From Shinella sp. (GTDB taxonomy: Bacteria; Pseudomonadota; Alphaproteobacteria; Rhizobiales; Rhizobiaceae), in contig QFQX01000023.1 in the NCBI GenBank assembly GCA_003248775.1, positions 1-64,000 of the forward strand: a DNA stretch of 64,000 nt, in the 5' to 3' direction. The notes under the pieces are model-generated. The model was given only the letters and a program-made list of their open reading frames with translations, ran no database searches and was not told where the DNA came from. This document shows positions 25,209-31,949 of the stretch, piece after piece. The position numbers were made by a program, and so were the translations under genes. Position 1 is the first letter of the stretch. Each line of letters starts with the position of its first letter.

Positions 25209-25752
25209 GGGCAAGGTCCTCAAGGACTAGCCGGATCTCGGCTTCGATCACGGCCGCGTCATGCGCCGTCAAATGGGCGAGCTGCTGACGAACGCGGGAA
25301 GGCACAGCGAGGATGCCGGATCGGACCTTTCGCAGAATGCCGGACCATTCTCGTTCGACCTCGGATGCCTTCACCAGGTCGCGGCGAAGGACGGCGTTGC
25401 GCAGCTCGACCGCATCGGCCTGCTCTTTCGCAAGCCTTGTCTTTTCTGCGGTCAGGGTGTGGCGATGTTTATCCTCGCTGAAGGCAAAGGCGCTTTGTCC
25501 CTGCGCAATGCTCTTCCCAACATCGACGTTCTCGCTGATCCATAAGCGTCCCCGCGCCACATCGATTTTGCCGTCGGTTTCGACAGGCAAGCCTTTCGCG
25601 ATCATCTGCGACACTCGCCCAGCCGTCACACCGATCACCTTCGCAAAGCCACTCTTCGACACGGATCTCGGCTCGCCGATTTTCTGATTTTCCGGCAATG
25701 AGCTATGCAGGACACTCATGACTTCAAGCCCTTTCCCTTTTTGTTTTAGCAT
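25198..25752 (-). CDS. Terminase small subunit-like (Nu1 type) protein
   Basis: A 184-residue protein with an N-terminal winged-helix DNA-binding motif (SGFAKVIGVTAGRVSQMIAKG, split here as a helix-turn-helix read across about residues 34-54), a linker, and a helical C-terminal half (TRLAKEQADAVELRNAVLRR). This matches Nu1, which recognises cos and recruits the large subunit. Its stop overlaps the terL start. The ATG at 25752 has AGGGA upstream; 25719 is an alternative start. Confidence 0.85.
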   Translation of the reverse strand: MLKQKGKGLEVMSVLHSSLPENQKIGEPRSVSKSGFAKVIGVTAGRVSQMIAKGLPVETDGKIDVARGRLWISENVDVGKSIAQGQSAFAFSEDKHRHTLTAEKTRLAKEQADAVELRNAVLRRDLVKASEVEREWSGILRKVRSGILAVPSRVRQQLAHLTAHDAAVIEAEIRLVLEDLAHDQ

Positions 25753-25780
25753 TAAATTTCCCTAATATAGGCTGAGGCCC

Positions 25781-25792
25781 CGGGTCGACCCG
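25781..25792. other. Possible cos-like palindrome upstream of terS
   Basis: CGGGTCGACCCG is a perfect 12-bp palindrome in GC-rich surroundings, 28 bases upstream of the small terminase gene. Lambda cos also lies just upstream of nu1 and has rotational symmetry. The position is suggestive only; no cohesive-end structure can be proven by eye. Confidence 0.2.
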
Positions 25793-25827
25793 CGCCCGCT
25801 TGGCACACCTCCCGGAAGGACCCACAG

Positions 25828-26283
25828 TCATCGAAATCCCCTTGCCAGACGTCGAAGCTCGGCAACGATTTCACTCTTGTCCTCATGGAACCGCTCTGGA
25901 TTGCGATGCGATGGCGACAGTCTCGCGACATGCTCTGCCAGTGTGCTCAAGACATCCGGAAGGGAAGGGCCGACCGCCCTGCTGTGGTGGCCAGCGGTCG
26001 GCCCTTCCCTTCCTTGCCCTCGCTGGCCGACGCTGGCCCCGCTTGCCGAGGGTTGCCGCTCCACTCTGCTCCAGTCCGTTTCGCGGCTCATAACCTGCTC
26101 CACTCCCATACCCGGACGCCCGGTGCTCCAGTGCTCCAGTTGGGTTCCCCCCTGAAGGGGGGAAACCCCAACAAGAGCGTGAACTGGAGCAACCCCACAT
26201 TTGGCGTCCAATACGCTCCAGTGCTCCAGTTTGCTCCAGTTGGTTTTTGAACTGGAGCGGGTCTCATTCTGCCCATTCCCCAA
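25828..26283 (-). CDS. Hypothetical protein spanning the origin-like repeats
   Basis: A 151-residue frame that overlaps the end of the RepA-like gene by 20 bases. Its first half translates the short DNA repeats into recurrent LEHWS and NWS peptides, and its middle covers a 20-bp inverted repeat. Only the C-terminus (SPSHRNPERFHEDKSEIVAE) looks like a normal conserved protein end, of a kind found in rhizobial phage proteins. It may be a real protein containing origin DNA in its coding sequence, or mainly a non-coding origin with a fortuitous frame. Confidence 0.45.
   Translation of the reverse strand: MGNGQNETRSSSKTNWSKLEHWSVLDAKCGVAPVHALVGVSPLQGGTQLEHWSTGRPGMGVEQVMSRETDWSRVERQPSASGASVGQRGQGREGPTAGHHSRAVGPSLPDVLSTLAEHVARLSPSHRNPERFHEDKSEIVAELRRLARGFR
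25958..26013. repeat. Perfect 20-bp inverted repeat
   Basis: The arms 25958-25977 (GGAAGGGAAGGGCCGACCGC) and 25994-26013 are exactly complementary, separated by 16 bases. It lies between terS and the iteron-like repeats. It could be a replication hairpin, a terminator or a packaging signal. Confidence 0.85.
26068..26258. repeat. Iteron-like GCTCCAGT repeats; replication origin candidate
   Basis: Eight exact copies of GCTCCAGT occur in 191 bases. Six are direct, at 26068, 26125, 26133, 26215, 26223 and 26233, and two are inverted, at 26183 and 26251. Between them, at 26142-26168, lies a strong hairpin with arms CCCCCC and GGGGGG around TGAA. The cluster ends at the stop of the RepA-like ATPase gene. 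Iterons beside a replication ATPase are the usual form of an origin. Confidence 0.65.
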
Positions 26284-27532
26284 CCCTCACAACTCGACGT
26301 TCTCGCCGCCGTTCATCCACTATGAAATCGATCTTCAAGGCTCCGTTTTCGATCCATGTTTTGAGAAGAGTTTTGATCCTCTGCTTTGCTGTTGGATCAT
26401 CAGCATCAAGCCCAAGCACATCCGCGACGACCCTTCCGGCCCAGTTCGGCGAGCGGATATCTTCTCGCCATTCGGCGTTGTGGAGATGCTTCTGGACGTC
26501 GGACAGGTGCGCGATGGTCACGTCGTCGAAAGCGCCTGGCGGCTCCCACGCGGCCACCACGCCGACGTGATCGCCGTTCGGGAGCATCACGTTCTTGATC
26601 TCGTACCAATCAGAGATTTCAGCAGGCGGAGCCATATTGGCCTTATCCGAGTACATTCGGAAAAAGCTGCGATGGTTCGTTACGCCAAACTTGACCCCCT
26701 CTTCGGCAGACATCCGATTGATGGCCCGCACCTCGCGAGCGGCATCTGTCAGCGCCTTGCCGCCACGGGAGCTTTCCGCCGTTACCTCCGCATCACTGCC
26801 AAGTTTGCGAGTGTGGTGCACCAGGTGGATCGCGCAATTGGTAACCTCGGCGACCTTGCCCCACTCCTTCGCGACCGCATCCATTGCCGGGTTATCGTTC
26901 TCAGACACCGCATGCGACGAAATGAACGGATCGACGATGAAGACATCAATCTGCCTCGCCCGTATTTCCTCGATCATGGCGTCCATAACAGGGCGCTGGA
27001 TGATGGTTCGGTTTTTGTTGGTGACAGCGGTGCAAAGCGGGTGGTCGCGCCCACTATCAACAAAGAAGCGATCTCCGATGTCGGCCGCCGAAATATCGTA
27101 GTGTTCGCAAGCTGCCTGAATGCGGCGCTGTAGCTCGTCGAGCGGGTCTTCAAGGTTCCAAAGCCAGACGCGCGACGCCTTCTCGACGTATTTGTTCAAC
27201 AGTGCCCGCCCTGTCACCAGCGACAAAGCCTCAACGATCGACAGTGAGCTTTTCCCGACGCCGCCAGGCGCAACCGTTACCGTGACGAATCTGCGGATCA
27301 GGCTGCGCCCATAGATCCACTCTCGCTTCGGAAGGTCATTCGGATCGGTCCAGCAATATGGCGTCGCGTAGACGCCGCTCTTCGATCCGTCAGGCAGCGG
27401 TTTCGGCAAAGGGGGCCGTCGCGACAGCACCTTGTCCTCTAGTAAAGCCTCATATTTGAGTCTTTGAGCTCGAGCAGAAGCCATCATGCGGAGAACCGCG
27501 TCAGGCACCTTGTGTTCTCCGGAACCCTCCAT
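26264..27532 (-). CDS. RepA-like AAA ATPase (replication helicase candidate)
   Basis: A 422-residue protein with Walker A at 88-95 (APGGVGKS), Walker B (IDVFIVDPFISSH), HLVHHTRK as a sensor-like motif and SSRGGKALTDAAREVRA, the pattern of RepA/RSF1010-type hexameric helicases (AAA_25). The C-terminal 120 residues look like a winged helix (PTAKQRIKTLLKTWIENGAL). It lies at the far end of the element, just inside attR, with iteron-like repeats directly downstream. It is the only replication candidate and probably starts element replication after induction. Confidence 0.88.
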   Translation of the reverse strand: MEGSGEHKVPDAVLRMMASARAQRLKYEALLEDKVLSRRPPLPKPLPDGSKSGVYATPYCWTDPNDLPKREWIYGRSLIRRFVTVTVAPGGVGKSSLSIVEALSLVTGRALLNKYVEKASRVWLWNLEDPLDELQRRIQAACEHYDISAADIGDRFFVDSGRDHPLCTAVTNKNRTIIQRPVMDAMIEEIRARQIDVFIVDPFISSHAVSENDNPAMDAVAKEWGKVAEVTNCAIHLVHHTRKLGSDAEVTAESSRGGKALTDAAREVRAINRMSAEEGVKFGVTNHRSFFRMYSDKANMAPPAEISDWYEIKNVMLPNGDHVGVVAAWEPPGAFDDVTIAHLSDVQKHLHNAEWREDIRSPNWAGRVVADVLGLDADDPTAKQRIKTLLKTWIENGALKIDFIVDERRRERRVVRVGEWAE

Positions 27533-27685
27533 CCCGGTCAGCCAATCACCAGCGCCCGACTACCCGACGAAGCAGCAACGCCAGTTTGCTGGTTTGCAAA
27601 ACCATAGGTAACACATTGAGTTGTCTGGACTGTATTTCGAGTTATTTTGCAGAAATCTGCTTCCGAAACATCAAACCGGGGCTGC

Positions 27686-27732
27686 TTCCTAATCTGGGGG
27701 TCGCGCGTTCGAATCGCGCCGGGATCACCATT
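27686..27732 (+). repeat. attR: right 47-bp direct repeat (tRNA-Arg 3' fragment)
   Basis: Identical to 15547-15593. It contains the anticodon loop to CCA end of tRNA-Arg but no 5' half, so it is not a functional tRNA. It marks the right end of the element. Confidence 0.95.
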
Positions 27733-27828
27733 GGCCCCTTTAAGCACATAATCAGACCCGAAGCCGGCAAGTTAGCCGTGGATATTTACCAACATTTGAG
27801 ATTTCCCTAATCAAGCGGGACTTACATC

Positions 27829-28179
27829 TTGATCCCAAATGGAACATCCGGGATGATCTTATGGTTATCATTGCTGTGGGGGGCCGCGGTGCAGAACGAA
27901 ATCGGCATCTTTGGGTTTGAGATCCGTGCCCTGCAGAAGATGGGGTGGCCGCTGTGGCTTCTCGCCATCTTCGCCTTCGTCGTCCTTCTCGCTGCATTTC
28001 GCCGGATAACATCAAGGCCCCAAAACATCGAGACCACTTTCCGCAACACCTTCCGCCTTACGGACGACGAGATGATGGAATCCATCATCGAGTATTACAT
28101 GGGAAAGCACGATTGCTGCAGGAAGGACGCCATGCGACAGCTTTTACGAGAAGTGGATCCGGAGTTGGTGCGGGCCTGA
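27829..28179 (+). CDS. Hypothetical membrane protein
   Basis: A protein of up to 116 residues with two hydrophobic segments (MILWLSLLWGAAVQ and GWPLWLLAIFAFVVLLAAF) and a polar C-terminal domain (FRLTDDEMMESIIEYYMGKH). The start may be 27829 or the ATG at 27853. It is the first gene beyond attR, so it belongs to the host chromosome. I cannot assign a function. Confidence 0.6.
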   Translation: MIPNGTSGMILWLSLLWGAAVQNEIGIFGFEIRALQKMGWPLWLLAIFAFVVLLAAFRRITSRPQNIETTFRNTFRLTDDEMMESIIEYYMGKHDCCRKDAMRQLLREVDPELVRA

Positions 28180-28254
28180 TAACGCCCCTGAGTATCAAGT
28201 CATTTCACCTGCAATAAGGAATGTAACCTGCGGCGGGCTAACTCAAGCGAAAAC

Positions 28255-28419
28255 TCAATAGCATTTGGTTCCTTCGAAACTGCCGATGCTGGCTGTCAGC
28301 TGGCCGTCGAGATGTGGCGCGTTGTCCTGAAAGGCCCACACACCGATACCGATCAGACACGCCCACATGGCGAGTGAGATATTGGTTGCGAAAATGAGGG
28401 ATTTCATCCTCGTGGTCAT
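28255..28419 (-). CDS. Small membrane protein divergent from the sigma factor
   Basis: A 54-residue protein (MTTRMKSLIFATNISLAMWA..., ending GSFEGTKCY) with one hydrophobic segment (about residues 7-29). An AGGAGCGACCGACC ribosome region precedes the ATG at 28419. It is divergent from the EcfG-like sigma gene. The function is unknown. Confidence 0.65.
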   Translation of the reverse strand: MTTRMKSLIFATNISLAMWACLIGIGVWAFQDNAPHLDGQLTASIGSFEGTKCY

Positions 28420-28745
28420 GGTCGGTCGCTCCTGGATCAGTCAGGAACAGAATGACGCGGATGCTTTTGAGTCCGCTTAAGTCGATTGCTAAAATGCAAT
28501 CTATCTGCACGATTTCCCTGCCACGCGCCTGAACAAGTGCCTTTCCGGCAGTAAGCAAGCCAGCCCAGCCCCTGGAAACAGCCGCAGTTTTCCGCCCTCG
28601 GCGACGCCAGACGCGACCGGACGTTCCTGCCGTTACGGCAGGCGTTTCCATGATGAAAGGTCGCCGTTTTCTCAGGAACCACCCAGCACTGGAGACGTTA
28701 AGGGAGAATCTTTCGTCCATCCGTTTGCCATGGAGGGTGACGACA
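28420..28745. other. Divergent intergenic region, 326 bp
   Basis: This region separates the small membrane gene and the sigma gene. It holds a hairpin (CCTGCCG at 28626-28632 with CGGCAGG at 28636-28642), an EcfG-like promoter at 28675-28699 and the ribosome site of the sigma gene. The frames crossing it look like shadows. Confidence 0.6.
28675..28699 (+). promoter_or_regulatory. EcfG-type promoter (GGAAC-N16-CGTT)
   Basis: GGAAC at 28675-28679 and CGTT at 28696-28699 are separated by exactly 16 bases, the consensus of general-stress sigma EcfG promoters in alphaproteobacteria. It lies about 47 bases before the TTG start of the sigma gene, which suggests autoregulation or control by another EcfG. 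Confidence 0.75.
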
Positions 28746-29270
28746 TTGGCAACCCGCACAACACGGCGCGATGCGCAAATGGAAGTGGTGGACCTGATCC
28801 CCGCGCTGCGGGCCTTCGCCAGAACCTTCTGCTCGAAAGCGGAAGACGTCGACGATCTCGTACAGGAAACGCTGCTGAACGCACTTGCCAACCTCGACAA
28901 GTTCGAGCCCGGCACGCGGCTGAAATCATGGCTGTTCACCATCATGCGCAACAGCTTCTGCACGCGCATTCGTCGCCGCAGCCGCGAGAGCGTCGGCCTG
29001 CCGGACGATATTGCCGAACACCTGACAATCGAGGCAAGTCAGGACTGGTGCGCACAGGCTGACGATGTGCGCAGGGCGCTCTACCGTCTGCCGGAGCATC
29101 ACAGGGAAATGCTGATCCTGATCGTCATGCTCGGAGAGCGCTACAGGGATGCGGCCGATATCTGCGGATGTCCCATGGGAACCGTGAAAAGCCGTCTCAA
29201 CCGCGCACGCATGCAGTTGCGAAGGGAACTGGGTGAGCGACCGGAAGAGATGAGCCGACCCTACCTCTAA
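28746..29270 (+). CDS. EcfG-family (ECF) RNA polymerase sigma factor
   Basis: A 174-residue ECF sigma factor. Region 2 reads DVDDLVQETLLNALANLDKF then EPGTRLKSWLFTIMRN, and region 4 reads YRLPEHHREMLILIVMLGER then DAADICGCPMGTVKSRLNRA, closely matching the EcfG general-stress sigma class. The start is taken as TTG at 28746 with GGAGGG upstream; ATG 28779 is an alternative. No NepR or PhyR gene is beside it, so this may be an accessory EcfG paralog. An EcfG-like promoter precedes it. Confidence 0.9.
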   Translation: MATRTTRRDAQMEVVDLIPALRAFARTFCSKAEDVDDLVQETLLNALANLDKFEPGTRLKSWLFTIMRNSFCTRIRRRSRESVGLPDDIAEHLTIEASQDWCAQADDVRRALYRLPEHHREMLILIVMLGERYRDAADICGCPMGTVKSRLNRARMQLRRELGERPEEMSRPYL

Positions 29271-29354
29271 GAATGCAGCTTTATCGCCGAGTAAGTCCTC
29301 CGGCCGAAAGAGCGTCGGCTTATGCAACATCATGCATTGTCGGCTATGCAGCAA

Positions 29355-29380
29355 CGAGGCCCGGTTTGCACCGGGCCTCG
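29355..29380. terminator. Strong hairpin between sigma and ferritin-like genes
   Basis: CGAGGCCCGG (29355-29364) and CCGGGCCTCG (29371-29380) form a perfect 10-bp stem with a 6-base loop. It can end both convergent transcripts, though neither side has a strong T-run. Confidence 0.6.
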
Positions 29381-29396
29381 CAATGTCCGAACCCTG

Positions 29397-29897
29397 TCAG
29401 GCAGCTTTCTTGCGTGCGGCGACATTGACCGCGCTTTCGGCAAGCTTGGTCAAGGCGTCGTCCGTGTCGCTCTCCTCCTCGAGGGTAGCCTCGAGCAGGG
29501 TCACCGCGTCCCGGTGCCCGAGTTGCCTCGCCCAGGCCCGCAAGGTGCCGTAGCGGCTGATCTCGTAATGCTCGACCGCCTGCGCCGCCGCCAACAGGCC
29601 GGCATCGAGAGCCGGCGTTCCCTTGAACTCATCGAGAATTTCTTCGCCTTCCTCGATGATGCCGTCAATTGCCGGACACGTCTTGGCGCGGGGGCGCTTG
29701 CCGATGATTTCGAAGACCTGCTGCAGGCGCTCGACCTGGCCTTCGGTCTCTTCCTTGTGTTTCTCGAAAGCCGCCTTCAACCTCGGATCCTGCGCACCGC
29801 GCGCCATCTTCGGCAAGGCCTTCAGGATCTTACGCTCGGCGTAGTAGATGTCCTTCAGGGTCTCGTGAAACAAATCGTCCAGTGTCTTCTGTGTCAT
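29397..29897 (-). CDS. Ferritin-like DUF892 (YciE/YciF) stress protein
   Basis: A 166-residue four-helix ferritin-like protein. The pattern LDDLFHETLKDIYYAERKI, FEKHKEETEGQVERLQQVF, AVEHYEISRYGTLRAWARQL with Glu/His residues on helices fits the YciF/DUF892 family, whose members are induced by osmotic and general stress. It is convergent with the sigma gene and has an EcfG-like promoter 41 bases upstream, supporting a role in the general stress response. Confidence 0.93.
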   Translation of the reverse strand: MTQKTLDDLFHETLKDIYYAERKILKALPKMARGAQDPRLKAAFEKHKEETEGQVERLQQVFEIIGKRPRAKTCPAIDGIIEEGEEILDEFKGTPALDAGLLAAAQAVEHYEISRYGTLRAWARQLGHRDAVTLLEATLEEESDTDDALTKLAESAVNVAARKKAA

Positions 29898-29937
29898 CGC
29901 CGCTATCTCCTCATCGCGTTGAAAATCACAGTTTCAG

Positions 29938-29962
29938 AACCACGCAGGGACGGCTTTGTTCC
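29938..29962 (-). promoter_or_regulatory. EcfG-like promoter of ferritin-like gene
   Basis: On the minus strand GGAAC (29962-29958) is followed after 16 bases by GGTT (29941-29938), one mismatch from the GGAAC-N16-CGTT consensus. It lies upstream of the DUF892 gene. Confidence 0.5.
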
Positions 29963-29987
29963 GGAAAAACAAGAAAACGCGAATATA

Positions 29988-31832
29988 TCAACCGCGCAGC
30001 GCCCGCAGGGCGTTCAGGATCACCGCGACGTCGACCAGTTCCTGCAACAGCGCGCCCTGGACAGGAGGAAGATAACCGAAAGCGGCAACGACCATCGCAA
30101 CCAGCGACAAGGCGAGACCGGCCAGAACGCTTTGCCGCGCGATCCTTCGCGCCCTTCGGGCAATCGCCAATGCCTGCGGAAGACGATCCAGCATATCGAC
30201 GAGCAATACCACGTCGGCGGTTTCGGAGGATGCCGCAGCACCTCGGGCACCCATGGCCACCCCCACATCTGCCGCAGCCAGCGCCGGAGCATCGTTGACA
30301 CCGTCCCCGATCATCATCACCGGACCGTTCTTTCGTTCGGCCAGCACGATCTCGACCTTCTCTCCCGGTAACAGGCCACCACGGATCTCGTCGACGCCCA
30401 GCAGCCTACCTGCAGCTTCCACGACATCGGCGCGATCGCCGGAAGCAAGCACGAAACGCCGGACTCCCTGTGCACGGAAGGCCTTGATCGCCAGACCCGC
30501 ATCCGCGCGAAGACGGTCCGAGAGAAGAATGATGCCCGCCACCTTGCCATCGACACCCAGCGCGACAACCGCGGTTCCGGGCGGCAGATCGCGCCCCAGC
30601 ATATAGGGATCGCCGACCGAACATCGCTCATGCACGAAGTCGCTTCCGCCAACCACCACGGAGCGCCCGTCGAGCTGGCCCTCCAGACCGGAACCGGGCG
30701 TCTCCACGATATCGGCGGGAGTGGAAAGCACCATGCCCCGGGCCCGAGCCTCCCGCACCAACGCTTCGGCGCTGACATGGTTGGAAGCCTGGTCAAGCGA
30801 CGCCGCAAGCCTCAGTACCTCGCCCTCCGGAACGACACCGGTCGTGCGGATCGCGACCACTCCTGCCTGTCCGCTGGTCAGTGTACCCGTCTTGTCGAGA
30901 ACCGCCGTCCGGATTCTGGCAAGCGATTCGAGCGCGCCACCGCTCTTGACCAGCACGCCACGGGAAGCCGCCCGCGACAGGCCTGAAATGATTGCAACCG
31001 GCACGGCGAGAATGAGCGGACAGGGCGTCGCAACGACCAGAACCGCAAGCGCCCTTGTTCCCTCACCGCTCGCCCACCACGCCGCGCCCGCAATTGCAAG
31101 CGTCAGCAACAGGAACCAGACGGCATAGTGATCGGCCAGTCGCATGATCGGTGCACGGCTTTGCTGGGCACCCTCCACCAGCCGCACGATACCGGCATAG
31201 GTGCTCTCGTCGGAGCGCCGCAAGACCTCGACATCGAAGGCGCCGCCGACCACCGTGCCCCCGCTCGCCACTTCGTCCCGCCGGGCGAGCCGGACGGGAA
31301 GCGCCTCCCCTGTCAGCGCCGACATATCGACATCCGCCCGCTCGGACAGAAGCAGCCCATCGACGGGCACGACCTCGCCACGGCGCACGAGGATATGGTC
31401 GCCGGGACAGAGATCCTCGATCGGAACTTCTTCCAGCCGCCCGTCGACATAGCGCATGGCGGTATGCGCCACACGGCCGAGAAGCGCTGTCATTTCGCGC
31501 CGCGCACGACCTTCGGCAAAGTTTTCAAGCTGCTGCCCGCCGGCATACATCAGCGCCACGATGGCGCCGGCCAGAGGCTCACCGAAGACAAGCGCGGCAG
31601 ACATGGAGAGCCCTGCGATCACATCGACACCGAAATGCCCTTTGGCCAGCGATCGCAGGATTTCCACTGCAAGTGCGGCAAGAACAACTCCTGTTCCCGC
31701 AAACCAGGCAAGCGACGCAAGATCGGGTCGACCGAGGAAAAGGAAAAGTCCGCCGCCGCCAAGCGCGAAAAGCGCCAGCACAGCCAGAACTGCGGCACTA
31801 TAGTCGTGCACGAACGTCGAAATGCTTCTCAT
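29988..31832 (-). CDS. P1B-type heavy-metal translocating ATPase
   Basis: A 614-residue P-type ATPase that exports soft metals. Visible motifs are TGEALP, the CPC ion-binding motif (VVATPCPLILA), the phosphorylation site DKTGTLTSG, the HxSxxAL-like VSAEALV helix and GDGVNDAPALAAADVG. The last helix has VDVAVILNALR with an Asp typical of Zn/Cd/Pb (ZntA-like) pumps. There is no N-terminal CxxC metal-binding domain. The ATG at 31832 has GGAG 8 bases upstream. It is divergent from dxr; no metal regulator is adjacent. Confidence 0.92.
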   Translation of the reverse strand: MRSISTFVHDYSAAVLAVLALFALGGGGLFLFLGRPDLASLAWFAGTGVVLAALAVEILRSLAKGHFGVDVIAGLSMSAALVFGEPLAGAIVALMYAGGQQLENFAEGRARREMTALLGRVAHTAMRYVDGRLEEVPIEDLCPGDHILVRRGEVVPVDGLLLSERADVDMSALTGEALPVRLARRDEVASGGTVVGGAFDVEVLRRSDESTYAGIVRLVEGAQQSRAPIMRLADHYAVWFLLLTLAIAGAAWWASGEGTRALAVLVVATPCPLILAVPVAIISGLSRAASRGVLVKSGGALESLARIRTAVLDKTGTLTSGQAGVVAIRTTGVVPEGEVLRLAASLDQASNHVSAEALVREARARGMVLSTPADIVETPGSGLEGQLDGRSVVVGGSDFVHERCSVGDPYMLGRDLPPGTAVVALGVDGKVAGIILLSDRLRADAGLAIKAFRAQGVRRFVLASGDRADVVEAAGRLLGVDEIRGGLLPGEKVEIVLAERKNGPVMMIGDGVNDAPALAAADVGVAMGARGAAASSETADVVLLVDMLDRLPQALAIARRARRIARQSVLAGLALSLVAMVVAAFGYLPPVQGALLQELVDVAVILNALRALRG

Positions 31833-31949
31833 AGTGCCCACTCCGGCTTTCGCCAGCGATAGTGCAGCGGCTCCAACATTGTAAGCAATACTTGCCGCCT
31901 GCCGCTTTCCCTTGTAGACGGATCGGCAAATGAAGCAATCTCCGGATAA

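Larger units (their letters stand above)
15547..27732. mobile_element. Tail-less capsid-encoding phage satellite (cf-PICI-like) in tRNA-Arg
   Basis: The element lies between two perfect 47-bp copies of the tRNA-Arg 3' half and spans about 12.1 kb. It encodes a tyrosine integrase next to the tRNA, an unknown small gene, a decoration protein, gpW-like connector, protease/capsid fusion, portal, a regulator-like gene with paired operators, an exported protein, XRE regulator, HicBA, lambda-type large and small terminase, an origin-like repeat region and a RepA-like ATPase. I find no tail, tape-measure, baseplate, holin or lysin gene. Its size and content match capsid-forming phage-inducible chromosomal islands, which package their DNA into their own heads and take tails from a helper phage. 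A decayed prophage is the alternative, but the reading frames and both ends are intact. Confidence 0.85.

Noticed and set aside
26068..26258. CRISPR array
   Set aside because: The repeats are 8 bases, irregularly spaced and in both orientations, with no cas genes. Iterons fit better.
27686..27732. Second tRNA-Arg
   Set aside because: Only the 3' half is present (no acceptor 5' strand or D arm). It is the attR repeat.
15547..27732. Complete tailed prophage
   Set aside because: No tail, tape-measure, baseplate, lysis or late tail-fibre genes exist between the att sites, and no room remains for them.
27538..27747. Minus-strand frame with NGDPGAIRTRDPQIR
   Set aside because: This peptide is the translation of the tRNA-Arg 3' sequence in attR, a known annotation artefact. 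The frame at 15066-15605 has the same cause.
28238..28969. 243-residue minus-strand frame over the sigma gene
   Set aside because: It is antisense to the EcfG-like sigma gene. The real minus-strand gene here is the 54-residue frame at 28255-28419.
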